Of a stretch of DNA of 64,000 nucleotides, positions 56,501 to 64,000 are shown piece by piece (within the stretch, counting starts at the first letter, position 1; every line of letters starts with the position of its first letter). The notes beneath the pieces were generated by a model. The model was given only the letters and a program-made list of their open reading frames with translations. It was not told where the DNA came from and made no database searches. The stretch comes from Sulfidibacter corallicola (lineage in GTDB: Bacteria > Acidobacteriota > Holophagae > Acanthopleuribacterales > Acanthopleuribacteraceae). The DNA lies in contig NZ_CP071793.1 of the NCBI RefSeq assembly GCF_017498545.1, forward strand, positions 806,001 through 870,000. Direction: 5' to 3'. The translations under genes were made by a program, and so were the position numbers.

Positions 56501-57874
56501 GTCGCCTACGTGTCGAACGCCGCGGGTAACGCCGACATCGTCATCGCCAATCGCGACATGAGCAACCCCGTCGCCGTGACGACCCACGCCGCGGTCGACG
56601 ACCAACCGGCCTTCTCGCCCGACGGCGGGTCGCTGGCCTTCGTCAGTGACCGCGACGGTAATTCCGAAATCTATCGCTACGACCTACTGACCGGCGAACT
56701 GACCCGATTGACCGAATCCTCGGGTTGGGACAGCGATCCGGTCTGGACGGGCCTCGGCGCCCAACTGCTGATTCGCGCCAATCGCGGCCAAGGCGATGAA
56801 ATCTACCTGCTCGATGGCGACAGCCGTGCGCTGGGACGCCTGACCCTCTCGGACGGCGACAACGCATTCGCCGATGCGGGCATACGCGCGGTCGGCGCTC
56901 CGGGCATCACGGGTCAGGTGACCGTGAACGCCGTACAGGGTGTCCCGCTGGAGTTGAGCCTCGATCACCTCACGATCACCGCCGCGAAAAGTGCCGTGGG
57001 TGAGAACCGCGTGCTGCGGGTTTGGGATGGCGACGATTACAGCCGCGACGGCCAAACGATTACGCCGGACGGTGACTTCGTCGGCGACCTGTCGGTTCCG
57101 GTGACGGTCGGCGAGGCCGGTACACCCAGCAACCTCTTTCTGCTCACCGTTTCGGTGACCGCCTCCAGCGTACCGATCATCACCGCCCAACCGGAGAGCG
57201 CCGACTTCTGCGTGGGCGCCGACCTCACACTCTCGATAACGGCCATGGGCAGCGGAACCCTGAGTTACCAATGGCGCAAGGACGGCCAGGAGATTCAGGG
57301 CGCCACGTCACCCAGCTACAGTGTGCTCGGCGTGACGGAACAGGATTCGGGGGACTACGACTGCGTCGTGACCTCCGACGGGGGCAGCCTGACCTCGGAC
57401 ACGGCGACCGTTACGGTCGAGGCCTTCGCGGTGCGCGTCTCGCCCGAGCAACAGGTCCAGGGGCTGGCCCCGATCGTCGTGGAAGCCGAGCCGCGGTGTG
57501 AGTCGGGTTCCGTGACCTGGAGCTGGGTCGATCTCGGCAGCGGTCTGGAAGTGGGCGACACGGCAACCTATGCACCGGCCCAACCGCTCGCGGTCACCAC
57601 CACCTTCGCGCTCACCGCGGCCGACGACGGCTCCGGCGCCGAAGCGGAAGCCACCGCCACCGTGCTGGTCGCCGCCGACTCCCAATACCTCGACCTGAAC
57701 GGCGACGGCTGCAACACCCTGGCCGATCTGACCTTGCTCGCCTCGCAGTGGTCCGGCCCCACCGCCATGGAGGACGACCCCAGCGGCGACGGTACCTTCG
57801 ACGTGCTGGACCTCTTCTACATTCGCGTGGATGAGGGAACCGCATGCGACACCGGGTCTCGATCGTCTCCGTGA
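50522..57874 (+). CDS. Giant exported IPT/beta-helix/PD40/Ig/dockerin-like protein
   Basis: 2450 residues. Signal peptide ILIVLVPTFLISPVAFG. Domains in order: IPT/TIG (about 28-115: VTDFLPTGGTTGTTVTLTGTNF); a helical region of about 450 residues without a recognised family; further IPT domains (about 580-870: LAPGDSLTLTGLRWW, PVTMHGSFFDPAS, LTAISPTEAKGFATLVLDCENL); a right-handed parallel beta-helix (about 1000-1760, many NxI/G repeats, with the closing SLRGNRITRNGGKAIRL); six PD40/TolB-type propeller motifs (about 1857-2122: TDPAFTPDGSTLVYTSDASGNLDLM); an Ig-like domain (about 2216-2300: YQWRKDGQEIQGA and DSGDYDCVV); and a dockerin-like pair of Ca loops (about 2389-2436: DLNGDGCNTLADL, DPSGDGTFDVLDL). 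AGGAGG precedes ATG. It is probably secreted, with adhesion or polysaccharide binding an inference. Confidence 0.9.
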   Translation: MSAAFVRILIVLVPTFLISPVAFGQAPRVTDFLPTGGTTGTTVTLTGTNFLPTVDTEVSVRIGLVDAEILSHTDTELQITVPVGATTGAITVTTENGTHTTGRVFHVLFPLAGSVSLPVGLDPTDFDLVGTFGVGSLTGSSYSVSASASDDSIIAAVPKNGDGNIFLGRYCPDRDTSGPVIDAASTALALLLNQPFFVTDNPQRYAYLADLATGNATVGQKLSELEALVEEHWVLTSDPLTNQAVIDKVAEAVSALVDILPADSHSDLSASRKFDGRVQTLGTDWLTPKFQDGSPPGVAVAAPDGLPSDWVINVARIDPEQAALDNGLNSILALESTAFTRETYAQLGIVPAKQLSAKIDIVSFALDALSQSLIGDGEDPLNLQNEDDAIYILRMYSGAVIDTSPNDEDSTLMDAIDSTASSVATRDKITATALNLTMVVLDALSLFDKTGDHALVGQAFRDMVSGGYTVSYNMINTLVTDIESGAVSDTATIAWRVGTTALEIWKEMLRIKALAGLGAAQGKLAGLISKLWVPLEVLSKISTVGKIGERTAALLGTSLGPNVTPLESSLVLVGDPLAPKITSLNQVGFTLAPGDSLTLTGLRWWTAAPEMNKIWFDTTSAPGESLSGDDLTLTIPENLSPGTYTLAASSPRGGPRAFATPVTVQRRPLLQNRSPSKGFAAAGAKRGAEPFADFAGTPVTMHGSFFDPASDPADMVLFGETGAVISGVETTEITARVPAGLDPGPTEVSIKAGDSELASAALEFLVLDAPVLTAISPTEAKGFATLVLDCENLSGVLEEVVVRFGFTGGPVDVAPISTDDKRLTVRLPTAVPEGEMASVTVLTPAGASASMMVTRLAGLTDGTTFTVGDLSAAHAPLDGVISLGDAIFYADFEGHFIDSGSFDDENRFELTTVTLDDEDNEVGRETTLEAVPSGFTLYEPTGGHEWLHRRTRTVREGSGAVLGDTGWVAEENLDMAPFGTPEDGDLGIVDCGRTFTDTINVPATTPGTAGGSLEFGSIAGGHDILQGTGGKPTIDDTSLGVLGKGQVIKDLILSGGTLTIAGTAGEFTGLEISGALGKGIEITGTGHKVEASVFECSAEGVKLSPGAAYNELDIVSGGNAIGLTIDDATNNRVTGSIGLSASETPLTNVLTGLLMRASANANVLSLTRVHQALRGYAIDLNGAADNQLTVTSVDCTLGAKGVVFGAEMGMETSSPVTANTLKIGLLEGADGAGILVNRADANVIEDFAIEACGGSGILIEGPMVASTVLRNGTVGQLDAAGDDRQNGAWGISVLAADLTAIQDVRVGNNGEGGVQLKDIAATKAGPTLLQDVSAEGMAPPVPKRGMPTVGFAIDNSSGVVLIDGSSEGYEIGLRISGPMAADNQVYSLDPDDPSTYDGSTVGVVVSDGASVNQFRNLLVTKGATHYEVGLGCDLNQFTRCTATGEAGSEFGFHLTGASQTILNGCRVTGTTEAGLAATDAQQLEVFDFAVHQPEKDAMRLSGVMAAQIGSDAAGGEVNLSAFGRNGIHLLDCADISIRNTNVYGRDDGTITGVNGIQLSGATMGVHIGVPGTEGSVAVNGTSGKAIFLDNDTVDGITVRNAFIGALGDDFGFVHGPMTAGNTGYGIFSDGAASVIVGEPLGISRNTISDNALGNIFASGADGGISIIGNTIGDGPGVTPVFGIHLTDGLGLATVRDNLIEGCATGVLIDGGAHDTRFANNDIRDNTGDGVTVDGASTNHNSLRGNRITRNGGKAIRLVNGANDGIQAPTVTEVMSSRGRVQGNIPSGLDPGAEVHVFADPDDEGATLVGTDLPKNNRFITFSRIPVGMKITATVTDAVGNTSEYGGFSGSGAGSAPGLWVFASNRHDPGGEMDIYRFFAGESDPSRLVSNLEEDTRPRLAPNGTDIAWSARRSGTFQLHLRDGDGSETALTSGSGDKTDPAFTPDGSTLVYTSDASGNLDLMELDLAAPESPRVLLATPADEFEAVVAPGGNLVAYVSNAAGNADIVIANRDMSNPVAVTTHAAVDDQPAFSPDGGSLAFVSDRDGNSEIYRYDLLTGELTRLTESSGWDSDPVWTGLGAQLLIRANRGQGDEIYLLDGDSRALGRLTLSDGDNAFADAGIRAVGAPGITGQVTVNAVQGVPLELSLDHLTITAAKSAVGENRVLRVWDGDDYSRDGQTITPDGDFVGDLSVPVTVGEAGTPSNLFLLTVSVTASSVPIITAQPESADFCVGADLTLSITAMGSGTLSYQWRKDGQEIQGATSPSYSVLGVTEQDSGDYDCVVTSDGGSLTSDTATVTVEAFAVRVSPEQQVQGLAPIVVEAEPRCESGSVTWSWVDLGSGLEVGDTATYAPAQPLAVTTTFALTAADDGSGAEAEATATVLVAADSQYLDLNGDGCNTLADLTLLASQWSGPTAMEDDPSGDGTFDVLDLFYIRVDEGTACDTGSRSSP

Positions 57875-57887
57875 AGTGCTACCCTCG

Positions 57888-57919
57888 ATGGCGAAGCCGC
57901 CGCCCGTCGGCTTCGCCAT
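57888..57919 (+). terminator. Hairpin after the giant gene
   Basis: A perfect 12-bp stem, ATGGCGAAGCCG/CGGCTTCGCCAT, with an 8-base loop, 14 bases after the stop. No T tail, so it may block exonucleases rather than terminate. Confidence 0.5.
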
Positions 57920-58097
57920 CCCCGGCCAGCCCGGATCCATCTCTTTTGAATGTTTGGGGTGCCCGCTTCGATTTGCTTCAAACTCAAAATCCAGTCCCTT
58001 GGCCTAGGCATTGAATCTGTCGTGTAAGATAAACATCAACACCTGTCGCCTCACCGCAACCGTTCCCACCGGATCGAACCGAAAGTGACGGAATCCC

Positions 58098-60992
58098 ATG
58101 AAATACTTCTGGCTTTTGTGGCTCCTTCCCACCCTGCACGCCCAGGAACTGGTGTTTCGCGCCTACACCCCGGAACAGGGAATGTCCCACACCACCGTGC
58201 TCTGCAGTTACCAGGATGCGCAGGGGTACATGTGGTTCGGCACCTACGAAGCGGCGAACCGCTTCGACGGACATCGGTTCGTCGACCCCCTGGCCGAGTC
58301 CGAGCGCAAGGTGTCGCGGGTACGCCGATTTACCGATGACGGCCACGGCGGCCTGTGGTTGGCGACCCACGACGGGGCGCTCCGCCTGAACGACGGCAAG
58401 ACCGAGTTGTGGACCTCGGCTCACGGCCTTCCCGATGATTCGGTCTACGAAATCGTCCGAACCGAATCCGGTGCAATCTGGTTCGCCACCCGGCGAGGTC
58501 TCGGCCGCCAGGACCCCGACGGCGCCTGGCACCACTTCTCCGAAGCGGACGGGCTGCCCGCCGAACACATCCAGCGCATGATCCTGAACCGCGACGGCAC
58601 CTTGTGGCTGGGTACGGCCAAGGGGCTCTGCCTGTTCGACGGCAGCCAGGCCGAGCCGATCGCGCTTACCGGTCTCGACGAGGAACCCTTCGTCTACAGC
58701 TTGTTGGTGGATGGTTACGACCGTCTCTGGATCGGTAGCGACCAGGGTCTCTTTTCCCTGGACGATCGCGGCCTCCTGGCCTACGGGGCGGAACACCGCA
58801 TGCCTTCGCCGGTCGTCTACGGCATCGGCGAGGACGACCAGGGCGCGATCTGGATCGGCACGGACCGCGGGGCCGCCTACAGCCAGCCCTTGCAGGACCC
58901 GGCGCCGGTGCCCCGCTTCCGGCTCGTCAGCGATACCCACGTGCTGGGACAGACCACCGTCTACAACATCGACCGCGATCGCGAGGGCACGCTCTGGTTC
59001 GCCACCTGCCTGGGCCTCTTCCAACTGGTTGATCGCGCCGTGCTGGCGGTGAACTTCCCCCGCAACCGATCCGACGGGGCCATCCAGTCGATTCTCGAAG
59101 ACGATTCGGGCCGTTTCTGGTTCGGTACCGATCGCGGGCTGATTCGCATGGAGAACGGCCAGGCCGACGATATGGCCGACGCCTTCGGGTTACCGGATTT
59201 CTTCGTGAACGCCCTGCTGGAAACCCGCGATCGCGGCCTCTGGATCGGTACCCGCAAAGGAGCGCTCTACCTGAACGAGGATCGACGCATCCTGCTGGAC
59301 CGCGAAAAGGGCCTGCGCGACGACTACGTCATGTGTTTCTCCGAGGACGAGGCCGGCGGCACCTGGCTCGGGACCCTGCGCGGCGGGCTGCACCACTACG
59401 ACGAGGACGGGATCATGCAGATCTCGGTCGATCACGGACTCTCGGCGGAGCGGGTTTATGCGCTGACCACCGACGAGACCGGCACCCTGTGGGTCGGCAC
59501 CGACCACGGCTTGAGCCAGGTGAGCGGCGAGCGCGTCGTTTCGGTGCTGCGCGATCTACCGGGCAAGGAAGTGCTTTCGTTGGCGAGCGATCGCAAGAGT
59601 ACGTTGTGGATCGGCACCAATCGCGGTCTGGCCGCGATGAAGAACGGCCAACTGCGCGTGTTCACCCGTGCCGACGGGTTACCCGACGAGACATGTCGTT
59701 CCCTGGCCGTCGATGAGTTCGACCGCATCTGGGTCGGCACCTCACGCGGGCTTTCCTACTTCAACGGCAGCCGTTTCAATGCCTTGCACGCCGTATCCGC
59801 GACCGATCCGATCGAGTCCACGCTGGGTGGCTTCTTCCGCGACCGCAGCGGAAATCTATGGGTCGGTCATCACCAGGGCGCCGTGTTTCTCTCGCCGGCC
59901 GACATCGACGCGGCCGTGATCCCGCCACCCGTCCACCTGACCGGTGTGTCCGTGCTTGGTTATCCCCTGGATGGCAGCGACGACCTGACCCTCACCTACA
60001 ACCGCAATCAAGTTACTTTTTCCTTTGTGGGTTTGGCCTTTCGGGCGCCGAACCAGGTTCGTTACCGCACCATGTTGGAAGGGCACCAGTCCGAGTGGCA
60101 CGAGCACCATACGCGGCAGGTCATGTACACGGGACTCGATCCCGGCAAGTATCGGTTTCGGGTCGCGGCTCGCAACGGGCAGGGCCTTTGGAGTGCCGAG
60201 GAAGCCGTCGCCACGTTCGAAATCCTGCCGCCGTTTTGGCGGACCTTCTGGTTTCAGGCGCTCGTGGTGGCCTTCGGGTTGGCCTTGCTGCTGGCCTACC
60301 TGCGCCACATGCGCGGCCTCAATCGTCTGCTGGTCCACGAGAAGGAGCAGTTGAGCGTGCAGGTCGCCCGCGAACAGGCCGCCACGTTGCATCGCGAAGC
60401 CGAAATCAAGCTGCTCCACTCGCAGATGAACCCGCATTTCCTGCAAAACACCCTGGCCAGCAACATTTATTACATGCGTTCCTCGCCCGGCAAGGCCGAG
60501 CAGATGTTGCTGCGTCTGGCGGGTCTCTTTCGCAACACCATGCGTGCCAAGAGTCACGTCTGGGGAACCGTCGCCGAGGAACTGCAAATCATCGAAGGGT
60601 ACCTGGACATTCAGCAATACCGCTACAACGAGCGTCTGGCCTATCGCATCGACTGTCCCGATCCCTTGCGGCGGCGCGCCATTCCCACCTTCGTGTTGCA
60701 ACCGTTGGTGGAGAATGCCGTGGGCCACGGATTCCGCGACACCATGGAGACCCTCACGGTCGAGGTCGTCATTCGCGAGAGCGCCGCGGGCTCGTTGGCG
60801 ATTTCGGTGAGCAACAACGGTGAGCCGTGGGAGGGATCGCTGGACGACCACCTCCGGCCGGGTCACGCGTTGGACAACATCGCCAAGCGTCTGAACCTGC
60901 TGGACCAGGCACCGTTGGCTCATGTGTATCGCGATGGCCGGCATCACTTTTCCTTCACGGTGGGGGGCGACGGTGAGAACGCTGCTCATTGA
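58098..60992 (+). CDS. Propeller sensor histidine kinase, LytS/YehU type
   Basis: 964 residues. Signal MKYFWLLWLLPTLHA, then fourteen Reg_prop blades (GYMWFGTYEAANRFDG through GNLWVGHHQGAVFLSP) that form two 7-bladed periplasmic propellers, a Y_Y_Y domain (about 635-700), one TM helix (about 714-735) and a His_kinase domain (PF06580) with phosphoacceptor His780 in SQMNPHFLQNTL, then a HATPase (LQPLVENAVGHGF, ISVSNNGEP, GHALDNIAKRLNLL). Unlike the other propeller kinase in the window it has no inserted modules. The overlapping LytTR regulator is the obvious partner. Confidence 0.95.
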   Translation: MKYFWLLWLLPTLHAQELVFRAYTPEQGMSHTTVLCSYQDAQGYMWFGTYEAANRFDGHRFVDPLAESERKVSRVRRFTDDGHGGLWLATHDGALRLNDGKTELWTSAHGLPDDSVYEIVRTESGAIWFATRRGLGRQDPDGAWHHFSEADGLPAEHIQRMILNRDGTLWLGTAKGLCLFDGSQAEPIALTGLDEEPFVYSLLVDGYDRLWIGSDQGLFSLDDRGLLAYGAEHRMPSPVVYGIGEDDQGAIWIGTDRGAAYSQPLQDPAPVPRFRLVSDTHVLGQTTVYNIDRDREGTLWFATCLGLFQLVDRAVLAVNFPRNRSDGAIQSILEDDSGRFWFGTDRGLIRMENGQADDMADAFGLPDFFVNALLETRDRGLWIGTRKGALYLNEDRRILLDREKGLRDDYVMCFSEDEAGGTWLGTLRGGLHHYDEDGIMQISVDHGLSAERVYALTTDETGTLWVGTDHGLSQVSGERVVSVLRDLPGKEVLSLASDRKSTLWIGTNRGLAAMKNGQLRVFTRADGLPDETCRSLAVDEFDRIWVGTSRGLSYFNGSRFNALHAVSATDPIESTLGGFFRDRSGNLWVGHHQGAVFLSPADIDAAVIPPPVHLTGVSVLGYPLDGSDDLTLTYNRNQVTFSFVGLAFRAPNQVRYRTMLEGHQSEWHEHHTRQVMYTGLDPGKYRFRVAARNGQGLWSAEEAVATFEILPPFWRTFWFQALVVAFGLALLLAYLRHMRGLNRLLVHEKEQLSVQVAREQAATLHREAEIKLLHSQMNPHFLQNTLASNIYYMRSSPGKAEQMLLRLAGLFRNTMRAKSHVWGTVAEELQIIEGYLDIQQYRYNERLAYRIDCPDPLRRRAIPTFVLQPLVENAVGHGFRDTMETLTVEVVIRESAAGSLAISVSNNGEPWEGSLDDHLRPGHALDNIAKRLNLLDQAPLAHVYRDGRHHFSFTVGGDGENAAH

Positions 60993-61707
60993 GGACGAGG
61001 ACGGGGCTCGGGCCTACTTGCGCGGTTTGCTGGAGGGTCACGACGACGTCGCGGTGGTGGGCGAGGCCGAAAACGGGCTGAAGGCGATCGAAGCGGTCAA
61101 CCGGCTCGAGCCGGATCTCATTTTTCTGGACGTCCAGATGCCGGTGTTGAACGGCTTCGAGATTCTGGGCTACTTCAAGCACCACCCGATGATCGTGTTT
61201 TGCACCGCTTTCGACGAATACGCGATCAAGGCGTTCGAGGTCAACGCGTTGGATTACCTGCTCAAGCCGGTGGATCCCCATCGGCTGAGCCAGTGTCTGG
61301 AGAAGATCCGCCAGGAGTGTCGCAAGCGGGATTCGCTGCAGGCCCTTGCGTTGGAGCCCGACCGGACGCGTAACCTGGTGTGCCGTCGCGGCCAGAGCTA
61401 CCATTTGGTGTGGTTGCGCGAGGTGTGCATGATTTTCAAGGACGGTCGGTACACGGCGGTGCGAACGAGCGAGGGCGGTCAATACTTCCTGGACCTGACC
61501 ATCGACCAGGTGGACGGCAAGATCTGCAACGATCACTTCTTTCGAATCAACCGGGCGACCATCATGCGCCGCGAGGCGGTGCGTCGTTTCGGTGCCTTGC
61601 CGAACGGCAACGGCGAGCTGGAAACCGAGTGGGGCGAGTCGCTGAGCATCAGCCGCGGGCGCCTGGCCGAATTCCGCCGCTGGTTCCAAGGCGAAGCCGT
61701 GGAGTGA
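60973..61707 (+). CDS. LytTR-family response regulator
   Basis: 244 residues from GTG 60973, which overlaps the kinase gene by 20 bases, so the two are translationally coupled. Receiver with Asp8, Asp10, phosphoacceptor Asp53 (IFLDVQMPV), Thr78 and Lys98 (DYLLKPVD). LytTR DNA-binding domain from about 140 (VCRRGQSYHLVWLREVCMIFKDGRYTAVRTSEGGQYF, DHFFRINRATIMRREAVRRF, LSISRGRLAEFRRWF). The system is built like LytS-LytR/YehU-YehT. Target genes cannot be read here, though the giant secreted protein gene lies just upstream. Confidence 0.95.
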   Translation: MRTLLIEDEDGARAYLRGLLEGHDDVAVVGEAENGLKAIEAVNRLEPDLIFLDVQMPVLNGFEILGYFKHHPMIVFCTAFDEYAIKAFEVNALDYLLKPVDPHRLSQCLEKIRQECRKRDSLQALALEPDRTRNLVCRRGQSYHLVWLREVCMIFKDGRYTAVRTSEGGQYFLDLTIDQVDGKICNDHFFRINRATIMRREAVRRFGALPNGNGELETEWGESLSISRGRLAEFRRWFQGEAVE

Positions 61708-61791
61708 GCAGCCCAACCACCCGCGATCGAAACTGGTGTTATTCTTGATATCGATGCCACCTGGAAAACTCGATCTAAGGTTGGTGAGCCC

Positions 61792-62776
61792 ATGATTCTG
61801 CCTCCCGTTTCTCCCGACGAGTCCTTTTTCTCGCGCTATCGAACCGGCATCCGCATCGGCTTGGCGGGACTGGCGCTGGGCCTGGTCGATACGGCGTTCC
61901 TTTTGTACCTCGGTCTCGATTTTTCGCTCTCGGGCCAGGACGGCACTCTCTTTTTCGGCATCTACCTGGCCATGACCTTCGCCACGCTGGGGGTGCTCGG
62001 CGGCGTGCTTTTCGACAACCGACGCCGCGATCTGTGGGTCAGCCGCCAACAGGAACTGGGCCTCGCCCAACTCAACGAATTCCAGGCAAAAGTCGCACAA
62101 TCCGAGAAGCTTGCCTCGTTGGGGCAAATGGCCGCCAGCCTCGCCCACGAGGTTCGCAACCCGTTGGCCGTCATTCGCTGCCAGGTCCAAAATGCCGCCG
62201 AGGACGTCGCCGAGGGCGGGATACCCTCGGCTGCCGACCTCGACGCGATTCTGGATGAGGTCGATCGGCTTTCGCGTTCGGTCGATGCGATCGTCGGTTT
62301 CGCGCGGCCCCTGGAGCCCCACAAGGAACGCGTCACCCTGGGCGGCATGCTCGACCGCATGGCTTCGCTCTCCAAGGCGCTGTTGCGCGAAGCGCCCGCG
62401 CGGATCCAAGTCGATCCGACAAGCGAACCGCAGGCTTCGGTCGAGCTGGATCCGGACCTGGTGTGTCAGGTGGTGCTCGGCCTGGTGGCCAACGGTGCGG
62501 CCATGTGCCGGACCAACGGCACCATCCGCCTGCATGCCCAAACCTCCCAAAACGAAGTGACCTTTTCGGTGGAAGACGACGGGCCCGGTGTACCTAAAGA
62601 ATTGCGAGAAAAGATCTTCCAGCCGTTTTTCACGACTCGGGAGAACGGCCACGGTTTGGGGTTGGCGGTTGCCCAACAAATCGCGCGGGCCCACGGCGGG
62701 CGGCTTTCGGTCGGCGATGGCGGCCTCGGCGGGGCCCGTTTCAGCCTGCAATTGCCCCAACCCGCGGGGGTCGGCC

Positions 62777-62784
<8 letters not shown>
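61792..62784 (+). CDS. Membrane sensor histidine kinase, NtrB type
   Basis: 330 residues. Two TM helices (about 19-43 and 52-75) with a tiny loop and no periplasmic sensor domain, a short coiled linker, HisKA with His119 (ASLAHEVRNPLAV), and HATPase_c (VLGLVANGAAMC, FSVEDDGPGVPKELREKIFQPFFTTRENGHGLGLAVAQQIARAHGG). The N-box residue usually written N is present, but the surrounding ENA-x-A reads VANGAA. The signal may be sensed in the membrane itself. It overlaps the NtrC-type regulator by eight bases. Confidence 0.93.

Positions 62785-64000
<1,216 letters not shown>

Overview
The window is GC-rich DNA from a Gram-negative bacterium. The evidence for an outer membrane is a PagL-type lipid A deacylase, several lipoproteins with lipoboxes, a tripartite efflux operon and a protein with an IPTL-CTERM tail. 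The mix of giant propeller-type sensor kinases (Reg_prop/Y_Y_Y), an AAA-like ATPase, an Npt/HEAT membrane protein, CHAD and IPTL-CTERM proteins suggests Acidobacteriota (Acanthopleuribacter/Holophaga-like). That placement is inference, because there is no rRNA or other marker in the window. No tRNA, rRNA, transposase, phage or cas gene was seen. Genes lie on both strands in short operons, and several intergenic stretches are unusually long and repeat-bearing.

Layout. 0.8-8.3 kb is mostly housekeeping: a 2OG-Fe(II) oxygenase, a CYTH-CHAD protein (minus), enolase (plus), a TruC-like pseudouridine synthase (minus), an AGMO-like membrane hydroxylase and a DUF4870 protein. 8.3-13.6 kb is sparse: an AT-rich stretch, a 54-residue secreted Cys peptide, an exported beta-propeller protein, 1.3 kb without genes, an AAA-like ATPase and a striking GGGACACCCAC array. 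13.6-20.5 kb (minus) holds a MmcQ/YjbR protein, an exported phosphatase, a cNMP-binding protein paired with a 971-residue Npt-like/HEAT protein, a BamE-like lipoprotein and a GlsB/YeaQ protein. 21.1-25.9 kb (plus) holds an isoaspartyl peptidase, a PilZ-like protein, a NemR-like TetR regulator with its probable SDR target, and PagL.

26.6-36.4 kb carries a NarL-type response regulator with a 1468-residue propeller histidine kinase, a convergently overlapping LtrA-inward-rectifier channel fusion, and a coupled glycosyltransferase/double-GNAT pair. 36.4-37.3 kb is a cluster of palindromic repeats. 37.3-42.4 kb (minus) holds a PPC/IPTL-CTERM protein and a DUF2723 membrane protein with an alkaline-phosphatase-fold lipoprotein. 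42.5-48.2 kb (minus) is a five-gene MacB-type efflux operon with three different adaptor subunits and no outer-membrane channel gene. 48.9-50.2 kb has a WrbA-like flavoprotein and a DUF3291 protein. 50.5-57.9 kb is one gene for a 2450-residue exported IPT/beta-helix/PD40/Ig/dockerin-like protein. 58.1-64.0 kb is a signalling block: a propeller LytS-type kinase with an overlapping LytTR regulator, then an NtrB-type kinase with an overlapping NtrC-type sigma-54 activator that runs off the end.

The most unusual items are the GGGACACCCAC array with its inverted copy on the other side of the mmcQ-like gene, the duplicated non-propeller module inside the giant kinase, the LtrA-Kir fusion, the three-adaptor efflux operon, the modular palindromes at 36.5-37.2 kb, and the shared operator that links tetR to the SDR gene.
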